A DNA stretch of 9,330 nt from Rhodocyclaceae bacterium (GTDB lineage: Bacteria; Pseudomonadota; Gammaproteobacteria; Burkholderiales; Rhodocyclaceae), in NCBI GenBank assembly GCA_013821865.1, contig PNJM01000080.1, positions 1 to 9,330 of the forward strand, read 5' to 3'. Positions within the stretch are counted from its first letter, which is position 1. Each line of letters begins with the position of its first letter. This document shows, in pieces, positions 1 through 6,830 of this stretch. The notes beneath the pieces are model-generated. The model saw only the letters and a list, made by a program, of their open reading frames with translations, was not told the origin of the DNA and made no database searches. The position numbers and the translations under genes are program-made.

Positions 1-2
1 AC

Positions 3-860
3 CGGCCCGAGGTCGCGCTGCCCCGGATCGGCGGCGAACTGCGCTGGCTCGACCTCTCCGATCTCTCGCGCAGCATCAAGAAACGCATCGGGCGCCTGCA
101 GCGCGGCGACTCCCCGGTCTCGCTCGGATTGGGCGAGGATTGCGTGCAGCCGGCCTGCGAGAACCTGCTGAAGCATCTCTATCAGTACTGGTTCAAGGGC
201 GGCGCCACCCGCCAGCACCCGCGCCACGCGGGCAACGGCGCCTGCCGCCTGGTGACGGGCTTCGACGCCATCCATTATTACCTTTCGGGCAAGATCTTCC
301 GCCAGCCCGGCCAAAGCGCCGCGGTGTCCAAGCAGCAGGCCGACGAGATCGCCACCTTCGGCCGCGTCGCCACGCGCCACGAGGACGACTACAGCCAGAT
401 GCACGGCTTCATGGTCGAGGAATGGCAGGTGCTCGACGAGTCGGCCGCCGGCTTCCGCCTGGCACGCCCGCTCTTGCAGTCCGGCGGCCGCATCGGCGGC
501 GGCCAGCTGGTGGCGCTCCAGCCCGACGGCGCGCGCGGTTTCCTGCTCGCCGTGGCGCGCTGGTCGCGCATCGCGGGCGGCACCGAACTGCAAACCGGCA
601 TGAACATCCTGGCCGGCGTGCCCCAGGCGGTGGCGGTGCGCGGCAGCGGACTTTCGGCGGCCAACGAGAAATACCGTCCCGGCTTCGTGCTGCCGCCCGT
701 GCCGGCCCTGCATGAGCCGGCATCGGTCATCGTGCCCGCCGGCTGGTTCCGTGCTGCCCGCATCATCGAGCTGTACACCGAATCTTCGCGCCAGATACGC
801 CTGACCAGGCTGCTCGACCGCGGCAGCGATTTCGAACGGGCGGCTTTCGACAGCCTATGA
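3..860 (+). CDS. PilZ-like domain protein, 5'-truncated by the window (upstream paralogue)
   Basis: The frame is open to the left edge, so the first visible ATG (129) is internal and the true start lies outside the window. About 285 C-terminal residues are visible. They carry an RxxxR motif (Arg codons at 210 and 222), a GFDAIHYYLSG block (about 261-293), a DESAAGFRL stretch matching the PilZ DxSxxG motif (Asp codon at 435) and the following VARW...LAGVP strands typical of a PilZ beta-barrel. PilZ domains usually have 20-30 residues between the two motifs; here there are about 70. The whole visible part aligns with the C-terminal half of the next gene (shared GLGEDC, AIHY.LSG, SGFRL or AGFRL, LAGV, GWF, RG.DF), so the two are paralogues. 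The gene ends in an ATGA overlap with that gene, implying coupled translation. Binding of cyclic di-GMP is inferred from the motifs only; the biological role is unknown. No signal peptide or membrane segment is seen in the visible part. Confidence 0.75.
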   Translation, partial: RPEVALPRIGGELRWLDLSDLSRSIKKRIGRLQRGDSPVSLGLGEDCVQPACENLLKHLYQYWFKGGATRQHPRHAGNGACRLVTGFDAIHYYLSGKIFRQPGQSAAVSKQQADEIATFGRVATRHEDDYSQMHGFMVEEWQVLDESAAGFRLARPLLQSGGRIGGGQLVALQPDGARGFLLAVARWSRIAGGTELQTGMNILAGVPQAVAVRGSGLSAANEKYRPGFVLPPVPALHEPASVIVPAGWFRAARIIELYTESSRQIRLTRLLDRGSDFERAAFDSL

Positions 861-2455
861 GCACGTCCGCAGGCCCGGTCGACAACCCCGGCTGCTCCGA
901 CGCGCAGGCCTGCATCGCACAAATCACCGCCCTGCCGCTGGCCAACCCGCGCGAAGCGCGCACGGAACTCGCCGCGCTGCTGAAAGGCATGAGCCGCAAC
1001 CCGCCGCCGGCCGCCGCCTATCTCGACGTGCTGGAAACGGCGCGCGCGGCGGTCGCTTTCGTGCAGGACGTGCTGGCACAACCTTATGCGGCCAAGCCGC
1101 TGCCGCCGACGCCCGGCGAGGAAGAGTCGTTCCGGCAGGTGCTGGCGCTGTGGCAGGCGATGGCCCGCGCCTATGCCCAGGCGGCGCAGCTCGGCGGCAA
1201 CGACGCGGCGGTGCAGAAGCGCCTGGCCCTGGTCTGCCAGCGCTGCATCCATTACGCCGGCCGCGTCCTCATCGAGCATTTCCGCGCGCGGCGCGAGCCG
1301 ACGCAGGGCGTCTGGATCGACCTGCACGGCTTCTATGCCACCGCCGAGGAATGGGGCATCGCCGCAACGGCCGTGCCCGAACCGCTCGGCGAGACGCGCA
1401 AGAGCCAGAGCTGCGCCGAGACTTATGCCGCAATCCTTCTCGTCGATCTGGCCAATCCCTACAACCGCGGCATGCGGGAATTCGGCTGGATCGTGCGCTG
1501 GGCGCAGCGCTTCGCGCCATTCACCGCCGTGCTGCCGCCCGCCGAAGGCGAAACGACGCTCCGCTACGGCATCGACCTCATGCAGGATCGCGGCGCCCGG
1601 CCGCTGGAACTCCTGCCCCGCGGCGAATCGGTGCGCCGCTTCGACACCTCGCGCCTGGCCCCTGAATTGCAGCAACTGCTTGCCCGGCTCAAGCAGAACC
1701 TCTCGCCGGACGCGCTCGGGCTGGGCGAGGACTGCACGAGCGCAGCGGCCGGCCATCAGATCATGCAGCTGTACCGGCCGTGGTGCCTGAATGCGACGCC
1801 GCGCCGCTTCCGGCGCCGCGCCGCTTCCGGCATTGCCCGGGGATGCCTGGGCTTCGAGGCCATCCACTACCATCTCAGCGGGGCTGAGTTCACCCAGCCG
1901 GAGCATGTCCGCATGTACTCCCGCGACGAGATGGAGCGCATCTGGACCTTCCGCGACCAGCTCGATCCGACGCAGCTGCTCAGGATGCGCACGGCGCAGC
2001 TCGGCCATCCTCTGGAAAACTGGGAAGTGGCGGACCAGTCCGTGTCCGGCTTCCGCCTGCAACGCGGCTCCGCCGGGGCGCGTGTCGAGCATGGTCAGCT
2101 GTTCTGCCTGAAACCACCCGACGGCGAGCATTTCCTGCTGGCGCAGGTGAGCTGGTTGATGCTGGAGGCAAGCGGCGGCTTGCTGGCCGGCGTGCAGGTC
2201 CTGCCCGGCGTCCCCAAGGGCATAGCCATCCGGCCCACGGGCGCCACCGTCTCGCCCTCCGAGCACTACGTGCGCGCCTTCCTGCTCCCGGCCATGCCGG
2301 CACTGAAGGAGCCCGACTCCCTGGTCGTCCCGCACGGCTGGTTCCAGCCCGAGCGCGTCATCGAGGTCTTCACCGACCACCAGGCCCGGGTGCGGCTCTC
2401 GGAGCTGCTCGTTCGCGGCGCCGATTTCGACCGCGTCAGCTTTTTCAGACTGTAG
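857..2455 (+). CDS. PilZ-like domain protein with helical N-terminal region (downstream paralogue)
   Basis: This is a complete 532-residue protein. The ATG at 857 overlaps the stop of the preceding gene (ATGA), which fixes the start and suggests translational coupling. Residues 1 to about 290 are mostly alpha-helix-like and Ala/Leu/Arg-rich, with no family I recognise. From about residue 285 on it parallels the preceding protein: GLGEDC, an Arg cluster with RxxxR spacing (residues 316-321), GFEAIHYHLSG, then DQSVSGFRL (Asp393, PilZ DxSxxG motif) and the GVQVLPGVPKGIAIR strand. The distance between the RxxxR and DxSxxG motifs is again about 70 residues, so this is a non-canonical PilZ architecture with an insertion. 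No signal peptide or transmembrane helix is visible, so it is probably cytoplasmic. The 3' end overlaps the convergent phoR by 11 bp. The role is unknown; c-di-GMP sensing is a motif-based guess. Confidence 0.8.
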   Translation: MSTSAGPVDNPGCSDAQACIAQITALPLANPREARTELAALLKGMSRNPPPAAAYLDVLETARAAVAFVQDVLAQPYAAKPLPPTPGEEESFRQVLALWQAMARAYAQAAQLGGNDAAVQKRLALVCQRCIHYAGRVLIEHFRARREPTQGVWIDLHGFYATAEEWGIAATAVPEPLGETRKSQSCAETYAAILLVDLANPYNRGMREFGWIVRWAQRFAPFTAVLPPAEGETTLRYGIDLMQDRGARPLELLPRGESVRRFDTSRLAPELQQLLARLKQNLSPDALGLGEDCTSAAAGHQIMQLYRPWCLNATPRRFRRRAASGIARGCLGFEAIHYHLSGAEFTQPEHVRMYSRDEMERIWTFRDQLDPTQLLRMRTAQLGHPLENWEVADQSVSGFRLQRGSAGARVEHGQLFCLKPPDGEHFLLAQVSWLMLEASGGLLAGVQVLPGVPKGIAIRPTGATVSPSEHYVRAFLLPAMPALKEPDSLVVPHGWFQPERVIEVFTDHQARVRLSELLVRGADFDRVSFFRL

Positions 2456-3761
2456 TTTTTTCAGTTGCCGCCACGCGCCGCGACGGGAAGTGCGCGAGGA
2501 AACGGCTGCCGCGCCCAAGCTCGCTCTCGATGACCAACTGCGTCTGGTGACGCGTCAGCACGTGCTTGACGATGGCCAGCCCAAGGCCGGTGCCGCCGCT
2601 CTCGCGCGAGCGGCCGCGGTCGACCCGGTAGAAGCGTTCGGTCAGCCGCGGAATGTGGCGCGCCTCGATGCCGATGCCGTTGTCCTCGACCGTGAGGAGG
2701 CCGCCGCCCGCATCGGCGCGCCAGGAGAGCCGAATGGCGCCCCCCGCGGGGGTGTAGCGCACGGCGTTGCTGGCCAGGTTGGAAAAGGCGCTGCGCAGTT
2801 CCTGCGCGCTGCCGAGCAGTGCCGCATCGCCGTCGATATCGACGCTGAGGGCATGACGACCGCCGGAGAGCGCCTTCGCCTCCTCCGCCACCTCGGCCAG
2901 CAGCGTGCGCACGTCGACCCGTTCATCGGCCGGCGGCGGCGCGCCCGTTTCCAGCGCCGAGAGCGTCAGGAGATCATCTATCAGGCGGCGCATGCGCTCG
3001 GCCTGCTCGTGGGCGAGGCGCAGGTAGTTTTCCGCCTCCGCCGGCGTCAGGTCGCGCAGGCTGTCGGCAAGCGTCTCGATGAAGCCGCTGACCACGGTGA
3101 GCGGCGTCTTCAGTTCGTGCGAGACGTTGGCGACAAAATCGCGCCGCATCGTTTCCAGCCGCTCGATCTGCGTGACGTCGCGCGTGAGGACCAGTTTCTG
3201 GCCGTCGCCGAACTGGATGATCTGCAAGGCCAGCGCCGTCCCGGGGCGGCGCGAGGTGTGCAGCATGAGGGGCTCGGCGTAGTGGCCGCTTTCCAGGTGA
3301 ATGACGAAATCCGGCTGGCGCACCAGGTTCATGATCGGCGAGCCGATGTCGACCCTGGAGTCAAGGCCGAGATGCCCGCCGGCCGTGGCGTTCATCCATT
3401 CGATCTGGTTCTGCCGGTTGAGGATCACCACGCCGTCGGGCATGGCCTGCCCCGCCGTGCGGAAGCGCTCGAGCGCGGCGGACAGTTCTTCGCGCTGCCG
3501 CATGGCCTTGCGCGCGCGGCGGTTCAGGCCGGAGAAAACATGCTCCCATGCACCCGAGCCGTGCGGCACCGGCGCGCCCAGCGGTTCTCTCATCCAGCTT
3601 GCCAGGCGGTCGAGGTTGCGCAAATGGTGGGCGCCGAGCAGCAGCAGCCCGCCGGCAAGCAGCGCCAGCGCCCAGACGGGGCCGAGGAATGGCCAGGCCA
3701 CGAGGGCGGCGAGAGCAAGGACGCCGAGGGAGACGGCGGCACCGATCCGGATGGCGTTCAC
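2445..3761 (-). CDS. phoR: Phosphate regulon sensor histidine kinase PhoR
   Basis: PhoR is the inner-membrane kinase/phosphatase that controls PhoB in response to phosphate supply. From the GTG at 3761 the protein is 438 residues (E. coli PhoR 431). It shows two N-terminal hydrophobic segments (about residues 5-26 and 28-46), a PAS-like region (about 95-200), the HisKA box with phospho-acceptor His215 in VSHELKTPL, and an ATPase domain with N box (SNAVRYTP, Asn332), G1 box (VEDNGIGI, about 358-365), F box (TERFYRVDRG) and G2 box (GGTGLGLAIVKH). The absence of a large periplasmic loop between the two hydrophobic segments is typical of PhoR. It lies directly behind phoB. The start is uncertain: the GTG has no Shine-Dalgarno and overlaps the stop of an 11-codon mini-ORF (GTGA) that itself overlaps the phoB stop (ATGA). 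The reading frame is open further upstream into phoB but has no better start. The 3' end overlaps the convergent PilZ-like gene. Confidence 0.93.
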   Translation of the reverse strand: MNAIRIGAAVSLGVLALAALVAWPFLGPVWALALLAGGLLLLGAHHLRNLDRLASWMREPLGAPVPHGSGAWEHVFSGLNRRARKAMRQREELSAALERFRTAGQAMPDGVVILNRQNQIEWMNATAGGHLGLDSRVDIGSPIMNLVRQPDFVIHLESGHYAEPLMLHTSRRPGTALALQIIQFGDGQKLVLTRDVTQIERLETMRRDFVANVSHELKTPLTVVSGFIETLADSLRDLTPAEAENYLRLAHEQAERMRRLIDDLLTLSALETGAPPPADERVDVRTLLAEVAEEAKALSGGRHALSVDIDGDAALLGSAQELRSAFSNLASNAVRYTPAGGAIRLSWRADAGGGLLTVEDNGIGIEARHIPRLTERFYRVDRGRSRESGGTGLGLAIVKHVLTRHQTQLVIESELGRGSRFLAHFPSRRVAATEKTTV

Positions 3762-3793
3762 CGGAACCGGATGGAAAAGCGCAGGGGGCTCAT
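3758..3793 (-). other. 11-codon mini-ORF linking phoB to phoR
   Basis: An ATG at 3793 overlaps the phoB stop as ATGA and is preceded by GGGAG (complement of 3798-3802, 4-nt spacer). It encodes [11 protein letters not shown] and ends in a TGA that overlaps the GTG start of phoR as GTGA. It could be a translational relay. Alternatively it could be the genuine phoR N-terminus separated from the rest by a one-base frame difference (natural indel or sequence error). The ribosome-binding site belongs to this ATG, not to the GTG, which makes the site worth noting. Confidence 0.45.
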
Positions 3794-4482
3794 TGCGCTC
3801 CCGCCGAGAAGCGGTAGCCGCTGCCGCGCACCGTCTGAACCAGGGCGTCGCGGCCGCTCGCTTCGAGCGCGGCGCGCAGGCGGCGAATGTGCACGTCCAC
3901 CGTGCGCTCTTCGACAAAGACGTGGTCGCCCCATACCTGGTCGAGCAGCTGGGCGCGGCTGTGTACCCGCTCGGCGTGGGTCATGAGGAAATGCAGCAGG
4001 CGGAATTCGGTCGGGCCGAGCGCCACTTCGCTGCCTGCCGCCGTGACGCGATGGGCGGCCGGGTCGAGGCGCAGCCCGCCGGCCTCGACTGCGTCCTCGG
4101 TGGCCTGGGGCGCGCGGCGGCGCAGCACGGCGGTGATGCGCGCGAGCAGCTCGCGCGGTGAAAACGGCTTGGTGATGTAGTCGTCGGCGCCGGTCTCGAG
4201 CCCGGCGATCTTGTCGCGCTCTTCGCCGCGCGCCGTCAGCATGATGATCGGCACCTCGCGCGTGCGCGGCTCGGACCGCAGCCGGCGCGCCAGGTCGATG
4301 CCGGACATGCCGGGCAGCATCCAGTCGAGCAGGATCAGGTCGGGCAGCGCCGTGCGCACCAGGCCTTGCGCCGTCTCGGCATCGGCGGCGCGCAGCACGT
4401 GATGGCCGGCGCGCACCAGGTTGACCGCGATCAGTTCCTGGATCGCCGGTTCGTCTTCCACCACTAGGATTTGCGCTGCCAT
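3790..4482 (-). CDS. phoB: Phosphate regulon response regulator PhoB
   Basis: This OmpR/PhoB-class response regulator activates the phosphate-starvation regulon once phosphorylated by PhoR. It is 230 residues (E. coli PhoB 229). The receiver domain (1 to about 120) has the acidic pair at Glu9/Asp10, phospho-acceptor Asp53 in [11 protein letters not shown], Thr83 and Lys105 ([10 protein letters not shown]). The C-terminal winged helix (about 130-227) has [13 protein letters not shown], the recognition region with [14 protein letters not shown], and the closing [10 protein letters not shown]. The ATG at 4482 gives the canonical receiver start ([13 protein letters not shown]); the Shine-Dalgarno is weak. 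The gene is first in a phoB-phoR operon and is preceded by a Pho box, so autoregulation is likely. Confidence 0.96.
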   Translation of the reverse strand: MAAQILVVEDEPAIQELIAVNLVRAGHHVLRAADAETAQGLVRTALPDLILLDWMLPGMSGIDLARRLRSEPRTREVPIIMLTARGEERDKIAGLETGADDYITKPFSPRELLARITAVLRRRAPQATEDAVEAGGLRLDPAAHRVTAAGSEVALGPTEFRLLHFLMTHAERVHSRAQLLDQVWGDHVFVEERTVDVHIRRLRAALEASGRDALVQTVRGSGYRFSAGAQ

Positions 4483-4517
4483 GGATAACCATTCCGTTGG
4501 AAACGGGAGCAGTCAGC

Positions 4518-4551
4518 AGTCTATTGCAGCCCGATGACGGTTTGATTACAG
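4518..4551 (-). promoter_or_regulatory. Pho box and -10 hexamer of the phoB promoter
   Basis: Read on the - strand, 4551-4534 is CTGTAAT-CAAA-CCGTCAT. Each 7-mer matches the PhoB half-site CTGTCAT at 6 of 7 positions, and the 4-bp spacer is canonical. Exactly 10 bp downstream lies TAGACT (4523-4518), matching the -10 consensus TATAAT at 4 of 6. This is the usual layout of PhoB-activated promoters, where the Pho box takes the place of the -35. The phoB ATG lies 35 bp beyond the hexamer. This indicates positive autoregulation of phoBR. The site is also within 80 bp of the divergent DUF971-ubiE cluster. Confidence 0.72.
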
Positions 4552-4629
4552 CTGCCCCTACAAGCCTCGCGGTTATGCCGGCCCTCTTCTGGAGTATCAT
4601 TGTCGGTCCATGAACGCCTGGAGAAAGAC

Positions 4630-5049
4630 ATGGGCGGCCTCGACAAAGACACCCCGATACCGACCGAGATCAAATTACACCAGAAGTCGCGCATGATGGA
4701 AATCAGCTTCTCGAACAGCCGGAAATTCGAGTTGAGCTACGAGTTGCTGCGCGTCTATAGTCCTTCCGCGGAAGTGCGCGGCCACGGCCCGGGGCAGGAA
4801 ACGCTGCAGGCCGGCAAAAAGGATGTGGAGATCACTAATCTGGAGCCGGTCGGCGTGTACGCCGTCCAGCCGGTTTTCTCCGATGGCCACGACACGGGCA
4901 TCTATTCGTGGGACTACCTGTACTGGCTGGGCGACAACAAGGACCGGCTGTGGGCCGACTATCTCGCCCGCCTCGAAGAAGCCGGCGCCAGCCGGGAAGC
5001 TTCGGCCCATCCGGCGGCACCCAAAGGCGGCGGCTGCGGACACCACTGA
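4630..5049 (+). CDS. DUF971 family protein (gamma-butyrobetaine hydroxylase-like N-terminal domain)
   Basis: This is a small soluble protein of 139 residues in which the DUF971 fold fills nearly the whole length: [68 protein letters not shown]971 resembles the N-terminal domain of gamma-butyrobetaine hydroxylase and occurs alone in many proteobacteria next to ubi genes or in Fe-S-related contexts; its biochemical role here is not known. The ATG at 4630 is preferred over an in-frame TTG at 4600 because GGAG (4620-4623) sits 6 nt in front of it and the conserved region begins just after. A TATCAT at 4595-4600 could be a -10, but no good -35 is seen. The C-terminal tail ends GGGCGHH, a possible metal ligand set. 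ubiE follows after 14 bp, suggesting one transcript. Confidence 0.88.
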   Translation: MGGLDKDTPIPTEIKLHQKSRMMEISFSNSRKFELSYELLRVYSPSAEVRGHGPGQETLQAGKKDVEITNLEPVGVYAVQPVFSDGHDTGIYSWDYLYWLGDNKDRLWADYLARLEEAGASREASAHPAAPKGGGCGHH

Positions 5050-5063
5050 ACATCGACATCGTC

Positions 5064-5795
5064 ATGGAAAAGACCCACTTCGGCTTCAAGGAAGTCGCCG
5101 AGAACGACAAGGCCAGGCACGTCGCCGGCGTCTTCTCGTCGGTCGCCGGCAAGTACGACTTGATGAACGACCTTATGTCGCTCGGCCTGCACCGTCTGTG
5201 GAAGGCCTTCACCATCGAGGTCTCCGGCGTACGGGCCGGCGACCGCGTGCTGGACGTGGCCGGCGGCACGGCGGATCTCTCGCTCGCCTTCGCCAGGCGG
5301 GTGGGCGAAAGAGGCGAGGTTTGGCTTACCGACATCAACAACGCCATGCTCACGCGCGGCCGCGACCGCCTGCTCGACCACGGCTTCCGGATGCCGGCGG
5401 CGCAGTGCGACGGCGAAAAGCTGCCTTTCCCCTCCGGCCACTTCGACTGCGTCACCTGCGCCTTCGGCCTGCGCAACATGACGCACAAGGAGCAGGCCCT
5501 GGCGGAAATGGCGCGCGTGCTCAAGCCGGGCGGGCGCCTGCTGGTGCTGGAGTTCTCGAAGGTATGGGAACCGCTTACACCGGCGTATGATTTCTATTCT
5601 TTCAAGGTGCTGCCCTGGCTGGGCAAGCGGGTGGCGAACGACGCGGAGAGCTACCAGTACCTGGCCGAATCGATCCGCATGCACCCGGACCAGGAAACGC
5701 TGAAGGCCATGATGGAACGGGCCGGGCTGGAGAAGGTCGAATACTACAACCTGACCGCGGGCGTCGTCGCCTTGCACCGCGGCCACAAATTCTAG
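5064..5795 (+). CDS. ubiE: Ubiquinone/menaquinone biosynthesis C-methyltransferase UbiE
   Basis: UbiE uses S-adenosylmethionine to C-methylate 2-polyprenyl-6-methoxy-1,4-benzoquinol (ubiquinone route) or demethylmenaquinol (menaquinone route). It is 243 residues (E. coli 251). Visible signatures are the N-terminal FGFKEV...[28 protein letters not shown] motif I ([11 protein letters not shown], about 62-72), motif II Asp90 in LTDINNAML, the family block [24 protein letters not shown] (about 134-157), and the C-terminal YQYLAESI and [12 protein letters not shown]. The ATG at 5064 gives the usual family start; no clear Shine-Dalgarno precedes it, so translation may be coupled to the DUF971 gene 14 bp upstream. 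The Tim44-like gene follows after 10 bp with its ribosome-binding site overlapping the ubiE stop, so the three genes very probably form an operon. Confidence 0.96.
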   Translation: MEKTHFGFKEVAENDKARHVAGVFSSVAGKYDLMNDLMSLGLHRLWKAFTIEVSGVRAGDRVLDVAGGTADLSLAFARRVGERGEVWLTDINNAMLTRGRDRLLDHGFRMPAAQCDGEKLPFPSGHFDCVTCAFGLRNMTHKEQALAEMARVLKPGGRLLVLEFSKVWEPLTPAYDFYSFKVLPWLGKRVANDAESYQYLAESIRMHPDQETLKAMMERAGLEKVEYYNLTAGVVALHRGHKF

Positions 5796-5805
5796 GAGAG
5801 TAACC

Positions 5806-6672
5806 ATGAAAAATGTTTTGACCGCACTTTTCGCCATTGTAGTCGGCCTCGGGCTGGCCATGAGCGACGCTGAAGCCAGGCGCCTGGGCGGTGGCAAGAG
5901 CGCCGGCATGCAGCGCGACAGCAGCGTCATGAAGCGCGACGCGACGCCGGCCGCGCCGACCCAGAACGTCGCCCCTGCCAAGCCGGCCCAGCCGGCGGCG
6001 GCACCGCAGCCTTCCGGCATGAGCCGCTGGCTCGGCCCGATCGCCGGGCTTGCCGCCGGCATCGGCCTGGCCGCGCTGTTCTCGCACCTCGGCATGGGCG
6101 AGGGCTTCGCTTCGGTGGTGATGCTGCTGCTGATCGGCCTCGCCGTGTTCTTCGTCATCCGCCTGCTGTTCCGGCGCAAGGCGCCGCAGGCCCAGCCGCT
6201 GCAGTACGCCGGCGGCGTCAATCCCGGCCCGACGGCGTATGAGGCACCGGCACCCGGCGGCAGCGCGGTGCCCTCGCCCGCAGCCTCACCGGTCAGCGTT
6301 CCCGCCGGCTTCGACGTCGAGGGCTTCCTGCGCCAGGCCAAGCTCAACTTCGTGCGCCTGCAGGCGGCCAACGACGCCAAGAACATCGAGGACATCCGCA
6401 ACTTCACCACGCCCGAGATGTTCGCCGAGATCAAGCTGCAGATGGAAGAACGCGGCAATGCGCCGCAGCAGACCGATGTCGTCACGCTCAATGCGGCGCT
6501 GCTCGATGTCACCACGGAAGGCGCCCGGCATGTCGCCAGCGTGCGCTTCTCCGGCGCCATCCGCGAAAGCGAGGCCGGCGCACCGGAAGCCTTCGACGAG
6601 GTGTGGCATCTGGCCAAGCCGGTGGATGGCAGCCGCGGCTGGGTCATCGCCGGGATTCAGCAATTCAACTAA
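5806..6672 (+). CDS. Exported Tim44-like domain membrane protein
   Basis: This 288-residue protein has a good Shine-Dalgarno (AGGAGAG, 5794-5800) overlapping the ubiE stop. The order is: an N-terminal signal-like hydrophobic segment (residues 3-19, likely cleaved near SDAEA), an RLGGGKSAGMQR motif characteristic of this betaproteobacterial family, a Pro/Ala-rich linker (about 45-70), two hydrophobic segments (about 75-92 and 103-122) followed by RRK, another Pro/Ala-rich linker, then a C-terminal Tim44/NTF2-like domain (about 165-288: GFDVEGFLRQAKLNFVRLQ, FTTPEMFAEIKLQ, FDEVWHLAKP, GWVIAGIQQF). In mitochondria Tim44 anchors the import motor; the bacterial proteins share only the fold and have no established function. 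The position between ubiE and ubiJ suggests a link to quinone synthesis at the membrane; this is inference. Confidence 0.88.
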   Translation: MKNVLTALFAIVVGLGLAMSDAEARRLGGGKSAGMQRDSSVMKRDATPAAPTQNVAPAKPAQPAAAPQPSGMSRWLGPIAGLAAGIGLAALFSHLGMGEGFASVVMLLLIGLAVFFVIRLLFRRKAPQAQPLQYAGGVNPGPTAYEAPAPGGSAVPSPAASPVSVPAGFDVEGFLRQAKLNFVRLQAANDAKNIEDIRNFTTPEMFAEIKLQMEERGNAPQQTDVVTLNAALLDVTTEGARHVASVRFSGAIRESEAGAPEAFDEVWHLAKPVDGSRGWVIAGIQQFN

Positions 6673-6678
6673 GATGAA

Positions 6679-6780
6679 CGCCCCCCACGTTCGCTTGGCT
6701 TCACTGCCCCCCAAGTGGGCGCAGGCCTCCCTTGTCCCACGGGGATTTCCTTCGGTCAGGGCGGCCCGGCAGGAGGCCTG
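6679..6780. repeat. Hairpin-rich intergenic repeat-like element
   Basis: This non-coding DNA between the Tim44-like gene and ubiJ is made of nested inverted repeats: a perfect 9-bp pair CAGGCCTCC (6722-6730) / GGAGGCCTG (6772-6780) enclosing a small TCCC-ACG-GGGA hairpin (6735-6745), and an upstream part with CTTGG (6694-6698) / CCAAG (6711-6715) and two runs of six C (the first within 6681-6687, the second at 6707-6712). The style (C-run, GGGCG, GGGCGGCCCGGC) resembles the dispersed extragenic repeats common between genes in Betaproteobacteria. Only one copy is in the window, so its repetitive nature is inferred from its appearance. Confidence 0.5.
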
Positions 6781-6794
6781 ACACTGATAAAACC

Positions 6795-6817
6795 GGGGCC
6801 GCAAGGCCCCTTTTTTT
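6795..6817 (+). terminator. Rho-independent terminator downstream of the Tim44-like gene
   Basis: There is a perfect 6-bp GC stem GGGGCC (6795-6800) with a GCAA tetraloop (6801-6804), GGCCCC (6805-6810), then seven T (6811-6817). It would end the DUF971-ubiE-Tim44 transcript on the + strand. It stops only 13 nt before the ubiJ ATG, leaving no room for a separate promoter between them. Confidence 0.85.
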
Positions 6818-6830
6818 ATTTGGTCTCCGC

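Noticed and set aside
1801..1830. 13-bp direct repeat GCGCCGCTTCCGG (offset 17 bp) as a recent duplication disrupting the frame
   Set aside because: The paralogue has nearly the same length across this region, so no net insertion is implied; Arg/Ala codon bias in high-GC DNA explains it.
2436..2467. T-rich direct repeat (TTTTTCAG twice) at the end of the PilZ-like gene as a possible terminator
   Set aside because: The copies are direct, not inverted, and no GC stem precedes either T run.
389..2518. A 709-residue open frame on the - strand opposite the PilZ-like genes
   Set aside because: It is an antisense shadow in high-GC DNA: Arg/Ala/Gly-rich with no domain signature, while the + strand frames show coupled starts and conserved paralogous blocks.
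3791..3917. Extending phoR upstream to a start inside phoB
   Set aside because: The added residues are an Arg/Ala-rich shadow of the PhoB winged helix, and PhoR hydrophobic segments begin just after the GTG at 3761.
2490..3986. A 498-residue + strand frame opposite phoR and phoB
   Set aside because: It covers unambiguous kinase and response-regulator motifs on the other strand and has no recognisable protein features of its own.
4600..4630. TTG at 4600 as start of the DUF971 protein
   Set aside because: The ATG at 4630 has a GGAG 6 nt upstream and directly precedes the conserved region.
4959..6647. A 562-residue - strand frame opposite ubiE and the Tim44-like gene
   Set aside because: Both + strand genes carry clear family motifs and ribosome-binding context; the antisense translation is compositionally biased and unrecognisable.
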